Shown piece after piece: positions 44,552 to 52,302 of a stretch of 64,000 nt of DNA; position 1 is the stretch's first letter, and each line of letters opens with the position of its first letter. The notes under the pieces are model-generated. The model ran no database searches and was not told the origin of the DNA. It saw only the letters and a list, made by a program, of their open reading frames with translations. The stretch lies in NCBI RefSeq assembly GCF_024707485.1, contig NZ_CP102602.1, positions 1,116,001 to 1,180,000 on the forward strand, read 5' to 3'. Source of the stretch: Thermococcus thermotolerans (GTDB taxonomy: Archaea; Methanobacteriota_B; Thermococci; Thermococcales; Thermococcaceae). A program made the position numbers and the translations under genes.

Positions 44552-45008
44552 CGAGCTTCCCCTCCCTGAGCTTTCTCATCAGCTTCCTGACCTTGTCGGG
44601 CGTGAGCTTGCCGAAGACCTTGTCGTTTATCATTATGACCGGGGCCAAGCTGCAGCATCCGAGACAGGCAACGCGCTCAAGCGTTACGAGGCCGTCCTCG
44701 GTAGTCTGCCCCTCTTCAATCCCAAGCTCCTCAGTTATCGCCTGGGATATATTCACGGCACCGTTGACGTGGCACGCGGTTCCGTGGCAGATTTTGACGA
44801 CGTACTTCCCGAGGGGTTCAAACCTGAACTGGGCGTAGAAGGTCGCCACGCCGTAGACCCTGCTGAGAGGGACACCGAGGTAGTTCGCTATCTCCTCAAG
44901 GGCCTCCCTGGGAAGGTAGCCAAACTTTTCCTGAGTTCGCTGGAGGAGTGGAATCAGCGAGCTCGGTTCCGGCGGATAAGAGCGGATATAACCAAGGGAG
45001 GATTCCAT
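44544..45008 (-). CDS. NuoE-like [2Fe-2S] subunit, StnC-like
   Basis: 154 residues with the helical YLPREALEEIANYLGVPLSRVYGVATFY region and the four cluster cysteines: C-x4-C in CHGTACHVNG and C-x3-C in ACLGCCSLAPV. It forms the small electron-transfer subunit with the NuoF-like protein. GGTGATGCAAA precedes the ATG. Its promoter faces that of the hydrogenase operon. Confidence 0.93.
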   Translation of the reverse strand: MESSLGYIRSYPPEPSSLIPLLQRTQEKFGYLPREALEEIANYLGVPLSRVYGVATFYAQFRFEPLGKYVVKICHGTACHVNGAVNISQAITEELGIEEGQTTEDGLVTLERVACLGCCSLAPVIMINDKVFGKLTPDKVRKLMRKLREGKLDV

Positions 45009-45048
45009 TTTGCATCACCGCAAGGGTTTTTCGGAAAAACTTCGACTT

Positions 45049-45060
45049 TAATGTTTATAA
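45049..45060 (-). promoter_or_regulatory. TATA box of the NuoE/F/G-like operon
   Basis: On the minus strand GCTTATAAACATT lies about 45 bases before ATG 45008. The SurR-type operator lies directly upstream of it. Confidence 0.55.
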
Positions 45061-45078
45061 GCGTGCACTAAAGTACAA

Positions 45079-45109
45079 GTTAGTAACATTTGGTTGGTAA
45101 CCGTTTGTT
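45079..45109. promoter_or_regulatory. Extended SurR-type operator
   Basis: The sequence holds GTTAGTAAC (45079-45087), five bases, GTTGGTAAC (45093-45101), five bases, then GTT (45107-45109). SurR, the redox-sensitive sulfur regulator of Pyrococcus furiosus, binds GTTn3AAC with an added n5GTT; this site matches two full units and one half. It lies upstream of both TATA boxes in the divergent spacer, the location where reduced SurR activates hydrogenase operons when sulfur is absent. Confidence 0.75.
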
Positions 45110-45112
45110 TGA

Positions 45113-45127
45113 AAAATTCTTAAATCA
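45113..45127 (+). promoter_or_regulatory. Likely TATA box of the hydrogenase operon
   Basis: AAATTCTTAAATCAA lies about 50-60 bases before the start of the beta subunit and just downstream of the SurR-type operator, so SurR bound there would be next to TBP/TFB. Confidence 0.4.
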
Positions 45128-45175
45128 ATCCTTTACAAACTTAAAATCGTAAGCCCGTTAGAGGCGGTGATGCCC

Positions 45176-46180
45176 TTGAGATACATAAAATTGCCTTCCG
45201 AAAACTTTGAGAAGTTCTTCAAGTCACTTGAAGCCTGGGGCACTGTCTATGCTCCAGTAAAGAAGGGGAGCATATATTCTTTCCAAGAGGTGCACAGCCC
45301 GTCGGAGATAGCACTGGACTACAACAGAACCATGCTCCCACCAAAGAAGTTCTTCTTCAGGCCCAAAGAGGCCATTCTCAGGCTGAAAAACGGCCGCTGG
45401 GAAGAGGAGGTAGAAGCGGAGCCGATGGTCCTCTTTGGACTCCATTCCTGCGATATCCATGGTCTTAAGATACTCGACAAGGTGTACCTCGATGAGCCCG
45501 CCGATCCGTACTACAAGAGCAGGCGCGAGAAGACCCTGATAATAGGGATAAGCTGCATGCCCGACGAGTACTGCTTCTGCAAGAGCCTCGGTACGCACTT
45601 CGCCATGGACGGCTTCGACCTGTTCCTTCACGAGCTGCCGGACGGATGGCTTGTAAGGATTGGCAGCGTCCGCGGCCACGAGATAGCCTGGGAGAACGGT
45701 GAGCTGTTCGAGGAGGTGACCGACGAGGACCTCGCCAACTTCAAGGAGTTCGAGGAGAAGCGCTCCAAAGCCTTCCAGAAGGAGCTCCCGCAGGAGGGCC
45801 TCGCCGACATGCTTGATCTGGCATACAACAGCCCCGTGTGGAAGAAGTACGCTGAGATATGCCTCGCCTGCGGCAACTGCAACATGGTCTGTCCGACGTG
45901 TCGCTGCTACGAGGTCTGCGACCGCTGGGTGGACGCGTACAAAGCCGTCCGCGAGAGGCGCTACGACTCCTGCTTCATGGAGAACCACGGACTGGTTGCC
46001 GGCGGCCATAACTTCAGGCCCACACGCTTGGACCGCTTCAGGCACCGCTACTACTGCAAGAGCTACTTTGACCCGTCGGCCGGCTACAACTGTGTCGGAT
46101 GTGGAAGATGCGACGAGTTCTGCCCGGCGAAGATAGAGCACGTTAAGGTTCTTGAGGAGGTTAGGGGGTCTCTGAAATGA
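45176..46180 (+). CDS. hydB: NADP-reducing [NiFe] hydrogenase, beta (iron-sulfur) subunit
   Basis: About 334 residues of the sulfhydrogenase beta family. It starts RYIKLPSENFEKFF, has GLHSCDIHGLKILD and GISCMPDEYCFC, and ends with two [4Fe-4S] motifs (CLACGNCNMVCPTCRC near 225, CVGCGRCDEFCPAKIEH near 305). TTG 45176 is favoured because GGTGAT sits four bases upstream and family members begin MRY; ATG 45170 lies directly on that site. It passes electrons between the NiFe side and the flavin subunit. The next start overlaps its stop by four bases. Confidence 0.9.
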   Translation: MRYIKLPSENFEKFFKSLEAWGTVYAPVKKGSIYSFQEVHSPSEIALDYNRTMLPPKKFFFRPKEAILRLKNGRWEEEVEAEPMVLFGLHSCDIHGLKILDKVYLDEPADPYYKSRREKTLIIGISCMPDEYCFCKSLGTHFAMDGFDLFLHELPDGWLVRIGSVRGHEIAWENGELFEEVTDEDLANFKEFEEKRSKAFQKELPQEGLADMLDLAYNSPVWKKYAEICLACGNCNMVCPTCRCYEVCDRWVDAYKAVRERRYDSCFMENHGLVAGGHNFRPTRLDRFRHRYYCKSYFDPSAGYNCVGCGRCDEFCPAKIEHVKVLEEVRGSLK

Positions 46181-47052
46181 GCGAGAACCCGTACCAGACG
46201 TACGACGCAAGGATTCTCGAAGTGAAGGACCTGACATCGAGGGAGAAGCTCTTCACACTGCGCTTCCTCGACCCCGAGGTTGGGGAGAAGTTCGAGTTCA
46301 GGCCCGGGCAGTTCGTCATCGTTGACATACGCGGTTTCGGAGAGTTCCCGATAAGCATATGCTCGTCCCCAACGAGGAGGGGCTACCTCCAGCTCTGCAT
46401 CAGAAAAGCCGGCAGAATGACAAAGTTCATACACAAGATGAAGGAGGGCGACATAATAGGGATCCGCGGGCCCTATGGAAACGGCTTCCCCATGGAGGAG
46501 ATGGAGGGCTCGAACCTTATCCTCGTCGCAGGCGGTCTCGGAATGGCGCCGTTGAGATCCGTCCTCTGGTACGCGATTGATTCAGGAAAATATGAACACA
46601 TCTGGCTCCTCTACGGCACGAAGGCCTATGAGGACATACTCTTCCGCGACGAGATAATACACCTCCTGAAGCACGGCGAGGCCATGAACTGCTCTGTAAA
46701 GCTGGCATACGAGGTCGAAAGCCCGTCGTGCATCTATCTGGAGAGGGGCTTCTCCGACAGGGTGTGCAGGGGCGTAGTCACGGATCTCTTCAGGGGAGAG
46801 GAGTTTGACGTGAACAAGGCATACGCCCTCATCTGCGGCCCGCCGGTCATGTATAAGTTCGTGATAAGGGAGCTCCTCGACAGAAAGCTCTCACCGGGCA
46901 GGATATACATGACGCTCGAAAGGCGCATGCGCTGTGGGATAGGCAAGTGCGGCCACTGCATCGTCGGGACGAGCACGTCCATCAAGTATGTCTGCAAGGA
47001 CGGACCGGTCTTCACCTACTGGGACGCTCTCTCCACGAGGGGGTTGATATGA
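46177..47052 (+). CDS. hydG: NADP-reducing [NiFe] hydrogenase, gamma (flavin) subunit
   Basis: 291 residues of the ferredoxin-NADP reductase fold. FAD site FRPGQFVIVDI and FPISICSSP, pyridine nucleotide site VAGGLGMAPLRSV, CGPPVMYKFV, and a C-terminal [2Fe-2S] cluster with MRCGIGKCGHCIVG and YVCKDGPVF. It reduces NADP+ with electrons from H2 or the reverse, in the cytoplasm. ATGA coupling occurs on both sides. Confidence 0.95.
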   Translation: MSENPYQTYDARILEVKDLTSREKLFTLRFLDPEVGEKFEFRPGQFVIVDIRGFGEFPISICSSPTRRGYLQLCIRKAGRMTKFIHKMKEGDIIGIRGPYGNGFPMEEMEGSNLILVAGGLGMAPLRSVLWYAIDSGKYEHIWLLYGTKAYEDILFRDEIIHLLKHGEAMNCSVKLAYEVESPSCIYLERGFSDRVCRGVVTDLFRGEEFDVNKAYALICGPPVMYKFVIRELLDRKLSPGRIYMTLERRMRCGIGKCGHCIVGTSTSIKYVCKDGPVFTYWDALSTRGLI

Positions 47053-47789
47053 TGGACAAGCTCAAGCTGGGGGTTTTCGAACTTACCGACTGCGGCGGCT
47101 GTGCACTAAACATTCTCTTCCTCTACGAGAAGCTCTTCGACCTCCTTGAATTCTACGAGATAACCGAGTTTCACATGGCGACCAGCCTGAGCGAGGGGAA
47201 CCACTACGATGTGGCACTCGTAACCGGAACCGTCTCGACCCAGCGCGACCTGAACCTGCTCAAGGAGGCGAGGAACCACTCGGAGTACCTCATAGCCCTG
47301 GGGACATGTGCGACCCACGGCTCTGTTCAGGGGAGCGTTGAGCTACCCATCAGGGAGAAGCTGAAGGCAGTCTACGGAGACGGTGGGAACCCGATGCGCG
47401 CCCTCGACTCCAAACCGGTTGTGGAGTACGTTGCCGTTGATTTTGCCCTCCCGGGATGCCCGTACGACAAGGAGGAAGTCTACCAGGTGCTCATGGACAT
47501 CGCCAAGGGCATCGAGCCCGTTAGAAAGGACTACCCGGTCTGCCTTGAGTGCAAGCTCAACGAGTACGAGTGCGTGCTGGTGAAGAAGGGCCTTCCATGC
47601 CTCGGCCCGATAACCTACGGAGGCTGCAAAGCTGTCTGCGTGCGCTCCGGCCTTGGGTGCATAGGGTGCAGAGGCCCGCTACCCGGAGAGGTGAATCCGG
47701 CCAGCGAGTACGAGATACTCAAGGGGCTCGGCTACGATGACGAGTACATCGTGAGGAAGTTCAAGACCTTTGCGAGGTGGGAGCCATGA
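47052..47789 (+). CDS. hydD: NADP-reducing [NiFe] hydrogenase, delta (small) subunit
   Basis: About 245 residues. It has the proximal cluster ligands in ELTDCGGCALNILF near the start, ALGTCATHG, and later cysteines (CPYDKEEVYQ, CLECKLNEYECVL, CLGPITYGGCKAVC, CIGCRGPLPGE) for three [4Fe-4S] clusters, as in group 3b enzymes. Two adjacent ATG codons (47049, 47052) are possible starts. It bridges the NiFe site and the beta subunit. Confidence 0.94.
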   Translation: MDKLKLGVFELTDCGGCALNILFLYEKLFDLLEFYEITEFHMATSLSEGNHYDVALVTGTVSTQRDLNLLKEARNHSEYLIALGTCATHGSVQGSVELPIREKLKAVYGDGGNPMRALDSKPVVEYVAVDFALPGCPYDKEEVYQVLMDIAKGIEPVRKDYPVCLECKLNEYECVLVKKGLPCLGPITYGGCKAVCVRSGLGCIGCRGPLPGEVNPASEYEILKGLGYDDEYIVRKFKTFARWEP

Positions 47790-49033
47790 TAATTGAGATG
47801 CGGGAATTCACGCGCGTTGAGGGCAACGGCAAAGCCGAGATAGTCATCGAGGACGGCGAGGTAAAGGACGTCAGGCTTCAGATCATTGAAGGGCCGCGCT
47901 TCTTCGAGCTACTCACCCTGGGAAGGCACTACTACGATGTCCCGGACATTGAAGCGAGGATATGCGCCATCTGCTATTTATCGCACAGCGTTGCCTCGGT
48001 CATTGGAATCGAGCGGGCCTTTGGCGTTGAGGTTCCGGAGGAGATAACGCTCCTCAGGGAGCTCGGTCTGATAGGGGAGTTCCTTGAGAGCCACTCCCTC
48101 CACCTATACCTCCTCGTTGCACCTGACGTCTTCGGCTACCCCGACGCAATAAGGATGGCCACGAAGCACGGCGAACTCGTGAAGGAGGGACTCGCTTTAA
48201 AGGCATTTGGTAACAGGCTCAGGGTAATTGTGGGCGGCAGGGAGATACACGGCATAAACGTCAAACCGGGAGGATTTGGAAGGTACCCCACCGTTGAGGA
48301 GCTGGAGGAAATAGAGAGGGAAAGCGAAGCCCTCCTCCGGCTGGCAAGACGTGCCGTGAGGCTCTTTGCCCAGTTAGGCCCCTACGGGGCAAAAGCGAAA
48401 CACTTCGTCGCCACCGACGGCTACCTCTGGGGTGAAAAGCTGATATCCGACGAACCCGGAGAGTTCCACTACACGGAGAGGATAGAGGAGCGCTCCCTCG
48501 TCTACAGCTTCGCCAAGCAGAGCCTATATAAGGGTGAGGCCTTCTTTGTCGGAGCACTGCCGAGGCTTCTCCTGAAGTCGGAGATGCTCACGCCCACCGC
48601 CAAGAGACTCTTTGAGGAGCACAGGGAGAAGCTCTCCACAGGTTACGTCAGTTACAACAACCTGGCCCAGGCGATAGAGCTTGTGTATTCCCTCGAAAAG
48701 GCCAATGAAATAGCGAAGACCCTGCTCGATAGGGGCATCGAAGGGGAAAACGTCCCCGTTGAGCCAAGGGAAGGGGAGGGAATCGGCTACGTCGAGGCCC
48801 CGAGGGGGTTGCTCATCCACCACTACAGGACAGACGCCAGCGGCAATATCTCTTACTCCAACATCATAACCCCAACCGCGCTGAACCACGCGATGATAGA
48901 GGCCAGCCTCCTGAAGGAGGCCAGAGAACTCTACGGCGAAGTCGATGAGGGCAGGATGATAGGGCGCCTTGAGGAGACGGTGAGGGCCTTCGACCCGTGC
49001 ATCTCGTGTTCAGTACATCTTGTCAAACTATAA
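47786..49033 (+). CDS. hydA: NADP-reducing [NiFe] hydrogenase, alpha (catalytic large) subunit
   Basis: About 415 residues. The NiFe ligands are present in ARICAICYLSHS (R-x-C-x2-C, near 58) and the C-terminal DPCISCSVH. Four residues (LVKL) follow the last histidine, the peptide removed by a maturation protease after nickel insertion. It matches group 3b sulfhydrogenase alpha subunits. Its ATG overlaps the delta stop by four bases. No maturation genes are in this window. Confidence 0.96.
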   Translation: MIIEMREFTRVEGNGKAEIVIEDGEVKDVRLQIIEGPRFFELLTLGRHYYDVPDIEARICAICYLSHSVASVIGIERAFGVEVPEEITLLRELGLIGEFLESHSLHLYLLVAPDVFGYPDAIRMATKHGELVKEGLALKAFGNRLRVIVGGREIHGINVKPGGFGRYPTVEELEEIERESEALLRLARRAVRLFAQLGPYGAKAKHFVATDGYLWGEKLISDEPGEFHYTERIEERSLVYSFAKQSLYKGEAFFVGALPRLLLKSEMLTPTAKRLFEEHREKLSTGYVSYNNLAQAIELVYSLEKANEIAKTLLDRGIEGENVPVEPREGEGIGYVEAPRGLLIHHYRTDASGNISYSNIITPTALNHAMIEASLLKEARELYGEVDEGRMIGRLEETVRAFDPCISCSVHLVKL

Positions 49034-49097
49034 GTGATTTCTTTTTATTATTCTAATATATCCAGCACCCTCCAGAAAGTTCTTCAGGGACATAAAC

Positions 49098-49112
49098 AAA
49101 AGGCATATATTA
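49098..49112 (+). promoter_or_regulatory. TATA box of the DUF257 array
   Basis: AAAAGGCATATATTA lies about 40-50 bases before ATG 49149 and 65 bases after the hydrogenase stop, so the DUF257 genes can be transcribed separately from the hydrogenase. Confidence 0.45.
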
Positions 49113-49148
49113 CTGCATTCATAACCACATTATATGGGGGGATGGACT

Positions 49149-49841
49149 ATGGGCAGCATCGAAGACCTGCTGGATGCAATAGACGCCGTAAAGCCCGGGG
49201 AAACCGTCCTGGTCGAGTACTACCCATCGTACGTTCCGGAGTTCGCGACGCTGGCTCTCTTGATGTACTCACGGAGAAAGGGAGTGCCCGTTGTGATAGA
49301 CGACAACTTTGACGCGCTCCACGTCATACAGAAGCACCTCGCCCTGTGAGGAATCCACGAGGATTTCAGCGACGTTTTTGTCATCAAGTCCGACGGACAC
49401 GTGGATGTTGGCAACGTCGTTGCCAGGATAAAGTTCAGCGACTCACCCGATATCTATGTCAGGAAGTACGAGGACATAGGAAGAAAGCTGCTCTCCAGCA
49501 TAGGGCCATCCTTAAACATAGTCCTGGGCTTCGAGAAAATATTCGCCTTCATCCACAGCGTCAGGGAGTTCTACCTCGTCATGACACGCATCCAGAAGTT
49601 CATCGGAAACCCGAGAAAGGCATTTTACCTCGTCAACAAGAAAACCGCGGAAGGGCTGGAGTTCAACCCCCTTCCAGAGATGGAGCGCATAGCCAGCACG
49701 GTGGTTGAGATAGTCCCTGCCCCTACCTCCGGCAGGATCATATTCAAAAAAAGCCCCATTTTCGAGCTGATAGGGAGGGAGCTTGAGGTTTCAATAGGGG
49801 TGATAATAAATGCAGCCGGTGGCAAAGGAGACCGCGTTTAA
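49149..49841 (+). pseudogene. DUF257 paralogue 1, interrupted by an in-frame TGA
   Basis: The frame reads about 66 residues (SIEDLLDAID, GETVLVEYYPSYVPEFATL, VVIDDNFDALHVI), meets TGA at 49347-49349, and continues without a shift as GIHEDFSDVFVIKSDG, VDVGNVVARIKF and the rest to 49841. Intact paralogues have leucine, valine or a similar residue there. Together the pieces equal a full DUF257 protein (about 230 aa), a Thermococcales family of unknown function with a RecA/KaiC-like but P-loop-less look. GGGGGGAT precedes ATG 49149. Its end overlaps the next start by 32 bases. Confidence 0.75.
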
Positions 49842-50484
49842 GTTCATAGAGGCCACCCCCTTCGGGGACGTAATACTGATGGAGGACGAGTCCCCCTATG
49901 GCGCCGCACTGGCCACTTATGTCTTTGTAAAATACGCCAGAGAGAGGGGCCTACCTGTCTACATTGACGATGTGCTGGACTCCCTCGCGCTGGTAAAGAA
50001 ACACCTGGGGTTCCTCGGCATTGACTGGGACTTCTCCGACGTCGATGTCATAAAGACGGGGGGCATGGAGCCCGTAGGAAATATCGTGAGCAAAATACAC
50101 CTGGATGCCGAGCCAGTTCTCTACATCACCCGGCACAGGGAAGCGACCAGAAAAATACTCCAATCCGGAAAGCACCTGAACATAGTCCTCGGCATGGAGA
50201 GACTGTTTGCGTTTCTTGAGACCCGCAGGGAGTTCTACATGTTCATAGCATACCTCAAAGAGTTCCTCGGGAACCCCAACAGGAAATCCTTCTACATCGT
50301 CAGCAAGCCCGTGCTGTCAACGCTGAGGTTCAACCTGCTCCCGGAACTTGAGGAGATCGCCAGCACCGTCGTTGAGATAAAGATAAAAAACGGAACTCAC
50401 GTTACCATACTCAAGAAGAGCCTATTCACCGACATCATCGGGAAGGAGTTCCCAGGTGTTCCTGAAGAGATAGCCCGGTGGTAA
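49810..50484 (+). CDS. DUF257 family protein, paralogue 2
   Basis: 224 residues. The family blocks are visible in order: GDVILMEDESPYGAALATYVF, LPVYIDDVLDSLALV, VDVIKTGGMEPVGNIVSKIHL, LNIVLGMERLFAFL and EEIASTVVEIKIKNG. Charged and hydrophobic strands alternate as in a Rossmann/RecA-type sheet, but no Walker A is present. The function is unknown. AGGGGTGATAATAA precedes ATG 49810, inside the end of paralogue 1, so the two are coupled. Confidence 0.85.
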   Translation: MQPVAKETAFKFIEATPFGDVILMEDESPYGAALATYVFVKYARERGLPVYIDDVLDSLALVKKHLGFLGIDWDFSDVDVIKTGGMEPVGNIVSKIHLDAEPVLYITRHREATRKILQSGKHLNIVLGMERLFAFLETRREFYMFIAYLKEFLGNPNRKSFYIVSKPVLSTLRFNLLPELEEIASTVVEIKIKNGTHVTILKKSLFTDIIGKEFPGVPEEIARW

Positions 50485-50615
50485 CTCCCGTTTTTCTTAT
50501 ATCCTTATGTGAAACAGCGGTACTGCTATCAACGGCTTCACAGCCATAAGGAAGGCCGGAAAGACCCCGCAAAATGTTTATATCCTCTTAAAACAAACTT
50601 TAAAAGGTGAGAACC

Positions 50616-51281
50616 ATGAAATGGGAAAAAGCTACCGAGATCGCCGATTCCATCCTTCCCGGTGAAACGGTTCTCGTAAAATACACCACCTCGTACATCC
50701 CCGAGTTCCTTCTGAGGTTCTTCGTAGAGTACTCCGAGAAGAGTGGAATTCCCATCCTCATAGATGACAACTTTGATACGCTTCACTCAATCTTGATCCG
50801 TGCGAAGATGATGAACCTATCCCTGAACCTGAACAAAGTATACGTCATAAAAACCGGCGGAAAACTGGACGTCGGAAACGTTGTGGCAAAGGTTCAGTTC
50901 CACCCAGACCCTAGGGTCTACCTCAAAAACTATGAGGAGGCAATACAGAAAGCACTGCAGGAGATTCCCACCCCCCTCATAAACCTTGTAGTCGGAGTAG
51001 AGAACCTTTTTCTCATAATAAGAACGCCCCTCGACGCGTACCGGCTGATACTGGCAATGCAGAGATTCATGGGCAACAGAAACAGGAAGGCCTTTTATAT
51101 AGTCAACGAGACCGTGATGGAGAGCCTTCCTATAAGAATCCTCCCGGAGTTCGAGAGGATATCAACTACTGTGATAAGGCTCACCCCGTACCATACCGGC
51201 GCGACCCTGAAGGTCACCAAAAGCATTAATCCGAATCTCATAGGTCGCGAAGAGAAGATAGACATTGAGGGGTGGATATGA
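50616..51281 (+). CDS. DUF257 family protein, paralogue 3
   Basis: About 221 residues with GETVLVKYTTSYIPEFLLRF, IPILIDDNFDTLHSI, VYVIKTGGKLDVGNVVAKV, and a C-terminal VTKSINPNLIGRE, closest in sequence to paralogue 1. GGTGAGAACC supports ATG 50616. A separate TATA box (ATGTTTATATCC at about 50574-50585) shows an own promoter. Its stop overlaps the next gene's start. Confidence 0.85.
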   Translation: MKWEKATEIADSILPGETVLVKYTTSYIPEFLLRFFVEYSEKSGIPILIDDNFDTLHSILIRAKMMNLSLNLNKVYVIKTGGKLDVGNVVAKVQFHPDPRVYLKNYEEAIQKALQEIPTPLINLVVGVENLFLIIRTPLDAYRLILAMQRFMGNRNRKAFYIVNETVMESLPIRILPEFERISTTVIRLTPYHTGATLKVTKSINPNLIGREEKIDIEGWI

Positions 51282-51982
51282 TGGAGGCGTTTAAAAAACC
51301 CGTCCTAGTTACCAAGGAGGATTTATACACCATGGTGGAGCAGATCTGGCCGGGAGGTACGACGATAATTGAAAACCGCGGTGCCCTGGGCGCCGAGTTT
51401 GTTCTCCATGCGTTCATCCAGTACTCAAAAAGAAAGGGTATACCCCTCATAGTGGAGGACATCTTCGATACGCTCCCCATCTACATGCGGCACCTCAGGC
51501 TGATGGGAGTCAGCATAAACGATAGAGACATCATGGTAATCAAGGTTGGAGGAACGCAGGAAGCGGGGAACGTTATTGCCAGGATCAGGTTCGAGAACGA
51601 CCCCCACGTGTACCAGCGGAAGATCGATAAGGAGCTCCAGAAAGTTGTGGGCAACGGGGTCTACATACACCTTGTGCTCGGACTGGAGAGACTGCTGTTC
51701 CTCCAGGGCGACGTCCGCAGCACATACACCTTACTGGGGCTTATAAAGCAAAAACTGGGGGATAGACGCAGGGTAAACGTCTACCTGATAGAGGCCCCTA
51801 TTATGGAAACCCTGGACTTTAACCCCCTGCCGATGCTGGAGGACATAGCGACTTCCGCGGTGGAGGTAACCAATGAAGGGGAACTCATAAGGATGAAGTT
51901 CAGGAAGTCGGTATTCACAATGCTCATGCACAGGGAATACGTCCTTGTATCCCCCAGGGAGACACTGCGGTGGTGGAGTTGA
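51278..51982 (+). CDS. DUF257 family protein, paralogue 4
   Basis: About 234 residues with GGTTIIENRGALGAEFVLHAF, IPLIVEDIFDTLPIYM, IMVIKVGGTQEAGNVIARI, IHLVLGLERLLFLQ and EDIATSAVEVTNEG. Starts at 51278 or 51281 (adjacent ATGs) behind GGGGTGGAT. It is the most divergent of the four and the last before the EF-Tu-domain-like gene, whose start overlaps its stop. Confidence 0.85.
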   Translation: MMEAFKKPVLVTKEDLYTMVEQIWPGGTTIIENRGALGAEFVLHAFIQYSKRKGIPLIVEDIFDTLPIYMRHLRLMGVSINDRDIMVIKVGGTQEAGNVIARIRFENDPHVYQRKIDKELQKVVGNGVYIHLVLGLERLLFLQGDVRSTYTLLGLIKQKLGDRRRVNVYLIEAPIMETLDFNPLPMLEDIATSAVEVTNEGELIRMKFRKSVFTMLMHREYVLVSPRETLRWWS

Positions 51983-52293
51983 GCCTTTTCAGAAGGATAT
52001 TCCGGAAAAAAGAGAAATCGGACGTTGAAATAGTCTCAAAGCATCCCGTTGGCAGGTTCAGGGTTGAAAAATCCCTCAAGGTGTTCTCCCGACAGGTTCT
52101 GATCGGGGAAGTAATCGAAGGGCTTATCTACCCTGGCTACAAGGTAAAGGGAAAATCCGTCAGCCCAATCATGAAGATAGAGCGAGACCATCGGAGGGTT
52201 GACTTCGCCGTTGCGGGCGATAGGGTCGCCCTGATGCTTGAGTACGAAGTCCCATGCGAGGAAGGCGAAGAGCTGGAAATCTACCAGTCGTGA
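51979..52293 (+). CDS. EF-Tu domain II-like small RNA-binding protein (Pbp11-like)
   Basis: About 104 residues. After a basic start (SLFRRIFRKKEK) comes a beta-barrel with VFSRQVLIGEVIEGLIYPGY, KIERDHRRVDFAVAGDRVAL and EYEVPCEEGEELEIYQ, like domain II of EF-Tu/EF1A. Thermococcales encode similar stand-alone proteins described as tRNA-binding (Pbp11); I infer relation from pattern only. GGTGGT four bases before TTG 51979 suggests a TTG start; GTG 51970 is the alternative. It overlaps the DUF257 stop. Confidence 0.7.
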   Translation: MSLFRRIFRKKEKSDVEIVSKHPVGRFRVEKSLKVFSRQVLIGEVIEGLIYPGYKVKGKSVSPIMKIERDHRRVDFAVAGDRVALMLEYEVPCEEGEELEIYQS

Positions 52294-52302
52294 GGTGATG
52301 GC

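Noticed and set aside
49347-49349. Selenocysteine insertion at the TGA in the first DUF257 gene
   Set aside because: Thermococcales are not known to have selenocysteine machinery, the paralogues have leucine-like residues there and no cysteine, and no selenocysteine RNA element is visible nearby.
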